Assembly (NCBI RefSeq): GCF_041381155.1 | Contig: NC_091144.1 | Coordinates: forward strand, 17,121,544-17,185,543 | Source of the DNA: Argopecten irradians | Lineage: Eukaryota; Mollusca; Bivalvia; Pectinida; Pectinidae | Length of the DNA: 64,000 bases | Reading direction: 5' to 3' | Part shown: piece after piece, positions 60,501 to 64,000 of the stretch | Position numbering within the stretch: the stretch's first letter is position 1 | How the letters are laid out: each line of letters starts with the position of its first letter | Made by a program: the position numbers and the translations under genes | The notes under the pieces: model-generated | Told to the model about the DNA's origin: nothing | The model's input: only the letters and a program-made list of their open reading frames with translations | Databases searched by the model: none

Positions 60501-63500
60501 GTAGTCCTAGAATATCTCTTTTAAATAGTATCTATTATACTGTATGTATGATTTTATAATTGCAATAATATTTCAAGCAGGCAAAGTGCGTGCTACTACA
60601 ACATAGGTTACGTTGATTTGATAGTTTCAGTATGTTTATATAAGATCAATGTCTATTAAACACATGATAGTAAAATGATGAAACAATTTATCCCCTCTTT
60701 TTTACTTTAGAACGTCTAATGTAATGGCAACAAATACCTGCGTTTGTGTTTGGTATGACTACGTGGTTTCCACCTTGCTGCGGAGGTTCGAGAGATTGGG
60801 CTATTAATATAATAGATCAAGTCATGATGAAATAACAGAAATAAATGCAAAACAATACAACTTATCATAGTATTCTAAGATTGACAGACTTGTTTTGGTG
60901 TTTCTAATATCCAGCAAAACTATTAAATTGAGATTGTGAGAAACGCGTCTCCCTTCACACCCATTCTTCAGTCCGTCCGTCCATCAACATCTATATGCCC
61001 ATCCGAAAATTCACCGACCCACTGGTTTGTAGTGTTTTATGATTAGTAGCAATGTGAAAGTAATTATTTTTATAACAGGTTACTGCAATAATAATTTTGC
61101 GCGCTCAATGCAATCATTTGATAAATAAGACACTACAAAACGGTTTTGAGATCTCCAAAACGACGTTTTACCGTTGATTAGTCGTACTTTCCGGTAATTG
61201 TGAAGACATATTATGACGTGATTTTGGTGACGTCATAATTATTTGAAGGTGGGACTCATCGACGGTAAATCGTACATTACCCACGTCGGTTTGGGATTGT
61301 AACACTCTATTAGCATGATCACTTTTAGTTCAGCATTTCTGGCAAAGGCAAACAAAATATACACTAAAAAGAACACCATAAGATCATCAGAAGTTACATA
61401 TTTCAAACTGAAAACCTGAGGCATACAGATAAGCTGAATTCAAGCGGAGCAACATATATACTTACAATTAGACAGGCACTACAATTTGAAATAATGTGTA
61501 AGCAATAAAATAAAATTATTTGTATATATGCATCAATCAAACTATTGATACACAACAAACACGTAGGGGAGATGATTAATAATTCATCTTCCGCAACTGG
61601 ATGACATAGCGAAACCGAAACTAAATGCAAATATATAAATAAACGGAAACAGGAGGTATTATATAAGTAACAAGTGTACATAGTTATTTCTTGGAAATAA
61701 TTAAATCCTGGTTAATCCTGTGACATATTATGTAGCATTTATCATAAACTTCATATCATTTTGTCTGTGAGCATGACTGAATTGTGCAAACCAACAATTC
61801 TAGCAGAGGGATTTTTTACGCCCAGTAACAATTCTAAATGAATGTAAGACGTCATCTAAATGAAGCTATCTACACACTTTTATCTTGTTGAAGATAATAG
61901 TATACATGTACATCACCCCCACCCCCGATACTTTCAGCCTTTTCTGCCCACCAAAACATAAAACTTTGTACAGCTTTTACAGAACAAAAAGCGCAAACAA
62001 AACGATATCAGAAAAGACAAGAATGTCATTATTTCGGAAATGGCTAGAGAGAATTTTTCATCAGTTCCACTGCTCTATATACCAGGCCGGGTTGGGTCTA
62101 GCACGAATATACGTACATGTATCAGGCACCTTACACCTTTATTAGCGTTAAGGATGTACACCTCTGAGAAGTCAAAATGTTCTTGTATTAAACTCTTTTC
62201 TCATATAGATTTTTTGAAATAGGAGTTCATACCAAACAAGAAAATGGAAGAAAAAACATATGTCGGTGTGCATGTTTTTGAGCTATTGTCACTCAAAGAT
62301 ACCAAGTTGACAAAATCTTAGATTGTTTGGGATTTTTGCTGTTTTGACCATATACACAAGAGTTTAAAGCCATAATTTCCTAATGAGATGTTTGATATGT
62401 ATGGAAGTTTGAAGAATTTATTTTCCTGTAGTCTTCCTTAAAAATTTACAAGTTTTGATTAATAAGACTCATATTTTTTCTCAGAATAACAACATATGCT
62501 ACCCCTATCCCTTAATTTTGAGCTACAAAATACACCATTTTCAGCCATTTTTGCCAAATTTAACACTTTATAGAAACAGTTGTGGTATTAAACTTTTGTC
62601 AATATTTTGCATATCAATAGGAATGGGGTTGTTCTTTCTAAATTATGCAGAAAATGGGGGGTCAGTGTGCTTACTTTTTTGCCCCATTTAAATAAGTGTT
62701 ATTTTTCAGTATTTTAGAGTAAAAATAAAAGTGCTCAAATTACCATTAAATGTAAAAATAAAGTGACAAAAGCGTATCACTTCACGCAATAATGCTCAAT
62801 ATTTTAATAACCACGAACTTAATTTTGAGCTACAAAATACACCATTTTCAGCCATTTTTGCCAAATTTAACCCTTTATAGAAACAGTTGTGGTATTAAAC
62901 TTTTGTTAATATTTTGCATATCAATAGGAATGGGGTTGTTCTTTCTAAATTATGCAGAAAAATGGGGGGTCAGTGTGCTTACTTTTTTGCCCCATTTAAA
63001 TAAGTGTTATTTTTCAGTATTTTAGAGTAAAAATAAAAGTGCTCAAATTACCATTAAATGTAAAAATAAAGTGACAAAAGCGTATCACTTCACGCAATAA
63101 TGCTCAATATTTTAATAACCACGAACCTAGTAAAGATTAACAGCAAAAATTAGCTCGATACAGCTAAAAATCCTGGTGCAGTGATGATTTAAGTAAAAAC
63201 AATTTCAGTAAAAAATGGTTAAACTATGGCTCTACTCAAAGAGGAAAAAGACGCAATTTCAAAATGGCCGCCAAGTGGGCCATTTCTTAAAATCCCTGTA
63301 TAAAAAATCTACTGAAAATAGAAATGTAATTTTTTGACAAAATTTGCATCTGGCAACTTGCTACATATATTGATAAAATATATTTGAAAATCTCATAACT
63401 TCTTTGATCTTTGTCGAAACGAGACTTCAACGGGACTGAAACCTCAGACGAATACATCCTTAAGACATTGTAGATTGGTTGGGTCATGCTAGTAACACTA

Positions 63501-63948
63501 CAAAATCGGTAATGAAATGGCTATGTGGAATATAATCTAATTTTTCATCATATATTAATTGTTTCTACTCTACGAAATATTCGCGGAGCAGTTGCATGCG
63601 GGTCCGCGGTTTTTTTTTTCATCTGGGTTCTCCGGTTTTTCTCCACCTCTTAAACCTGGCATTTATGATCCTTGTTTTTTCTTTTTTTTTTTTAAATATA
63701 AAGTTGAAATTGAAAAAAAAAATTGTGGTTGTAAAGGATGGCTTGTGTCGTTTAAAGTTACACAGATTTAGATTTTAGTCCTATTTTGATTTCTGCACAG
63801 TATATATATATATATTTTAATAATAATCTACCCACAGATGCATCAAGTAATTAATGTTACAAACCTCCCCACGCTGGATTGTAAAGAACGTTGTTGTGAA
63901 CACCTGTAAACGGGAAATTATTCGATCCATTCTCTTTATGCTTTCGCT
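57566..63948 (-). CDS. Cytoplasmic tail of a tyrosine-motif receptor (3' part of gene)
   Basis: Six minus-strand exons read continuously: 63948-63865, 60800-60738, 59826-59764, 58697-58635, 58426-58389, 57733-57566 (stop TGA). The first four have phase 1 on both sides, the fifth changes to phase 0, and every junction keeps the frame. The tail begins RKHKENGSN, a likely stop-transfer, then HNNVLYNPAW. The third and fourth exons are parallel 63-nt cassettes (RPNDVYATV and GPSDVYSVV). The last exon has DGLIYLDVEF and CEYGEIDFSRK. At least five tyrosines sit in YxxV/I-type contexts resembling ITIM/SH2-docking sites, so phosphotyrosine signalling after ligand binding is inferred. The membrane helix and ectodomain must lie beyond base 64000, so the receptor class (Ig, EGF or other) is unknown. 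Introns carry repeats at 59101, 59905 and 62148. Confidence 0.8.
59101..59519 (+). repeat. Copy of the ~520-bp repeat in a receptor intron
   Basis: It begins at tgtttgtttgtttgattaac, passes catgtaaggacggcctacc and gcatgccgccgaaggcac, and ends at aagataaagtcagttaggaa, short of the hairpin end. A ~30-bp internal piece after tctctgtatgct is missing. Confidence 0.9.
59905..60048 (-). repeat. Tail-end fragment of the ~520-bp repeat
   Basis: It holds only the tailed third: tccactatacaagaaaacac, cctcccaaaacacgcacctc, and aggccgtccttacatgacc, ending at aggacgttaactgagtcaaa. It lies ~0.4 kb from the opposite-strand copy at 59101-59519, with receptor exon 59826-59764 in between. Confidence 0.85.
62148..63463. 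mobile_element. TTAA-flanked non-autonomous DNA element, copy 2
   Basis: The element is bounded by TTAA at 62148-62151 and 63460-63463, with inverted ends GGATGTACACCTCTGAG and the complement of ggatgtattcgtctgagg. The interior matches 39921-40853. A ~307-bp segment (62511-62817) is repeated directly at 62818-63124 with few differences, making this copy longer than its relative. It encodes no transposase and lies in the first receptor intron of the window. Confidence 0.85.
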
Positions 63949-64000
63949 CTGTGCCAAAAATAATTGTAAATGTATAAAGGTTAAGTAATTAAGATTTTTT

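Overview
The window is AT-rich, intron-containing animal DNA. Its host genes, repeat load and compact TATA-type promoters fit a lophotrochozoan, most likely a bivalve mollusc. That assignment is inference: no marker gene fixes the species. No operons, rRNA, tRNA or CRISPR structures were seen, and no LTR retroelements, retroviruses or Polintons.

Layout. (1) 1-4840 and 13048-17934 are two copies, in the same orientation, of one ~4.9 kb segment. Each holds a decayed non-LTR retrotransposon (LINE) plus ~1.6 kb of flank. (2) Between them, on the minus strand, lies a complete Cdc25-type dual-specificity phosphatase gene (coding 11367 to 7034, 318 aa, seven introns within or next to the coding part plus an upstream non-coding exon, TATA box at 12394-12387). 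Its introns carry a foldback DNA element with a 6-bp target duplication, a small MITE, a 5'-truncated tail of the same LINE and a tandem repeat. (3) Directly after the second segmental copy is a three-exon plus-strand gene (17975-19993, 275 aa). It encodes a small single-pass membrane protein with three PPxY motifs, a likely adaptor for WW-domain ubiquitin ligases. (4) 20-46 kb has no gene I can support firmly. It is a graveyard of short dispersed repeats, dominated by one ~520-bp family with a dozen or more copies, palindromic MITEs and minisatellites. A few isolated exon-like stretches are listed with low confidence. (5) 46.6-53.2 kb holds a two-exon plus-strand gene for a 123-aa secreted peptide precursor, with inverted CCAAT and TATA boxes, a signal peptide, a CC-C-C cysteine core, dibasic sites and a poly(A) signal. 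(6) From 57.6 kb to the right edge, on the minus strand, are the last six exons of a receptor-like gene. They encode only the cytoplasmic tail, built from phase-1 63-nt exon cassettes with repeated tyrosine motifs. The membrane and extracellular parts lie beyond the window.

The genes do not look like one functional unit. Cdc25 drives cell-cycle entry, the PPxY protein suggests ubiquitin-dependent trafficking, the precursor suggests peptide signalling, and the receptor tail suggests phosphotyrosine signalling. The most novel-looking items are the receptor tail cassettes, the unassigned cysteine peptide and the PPxY protein.
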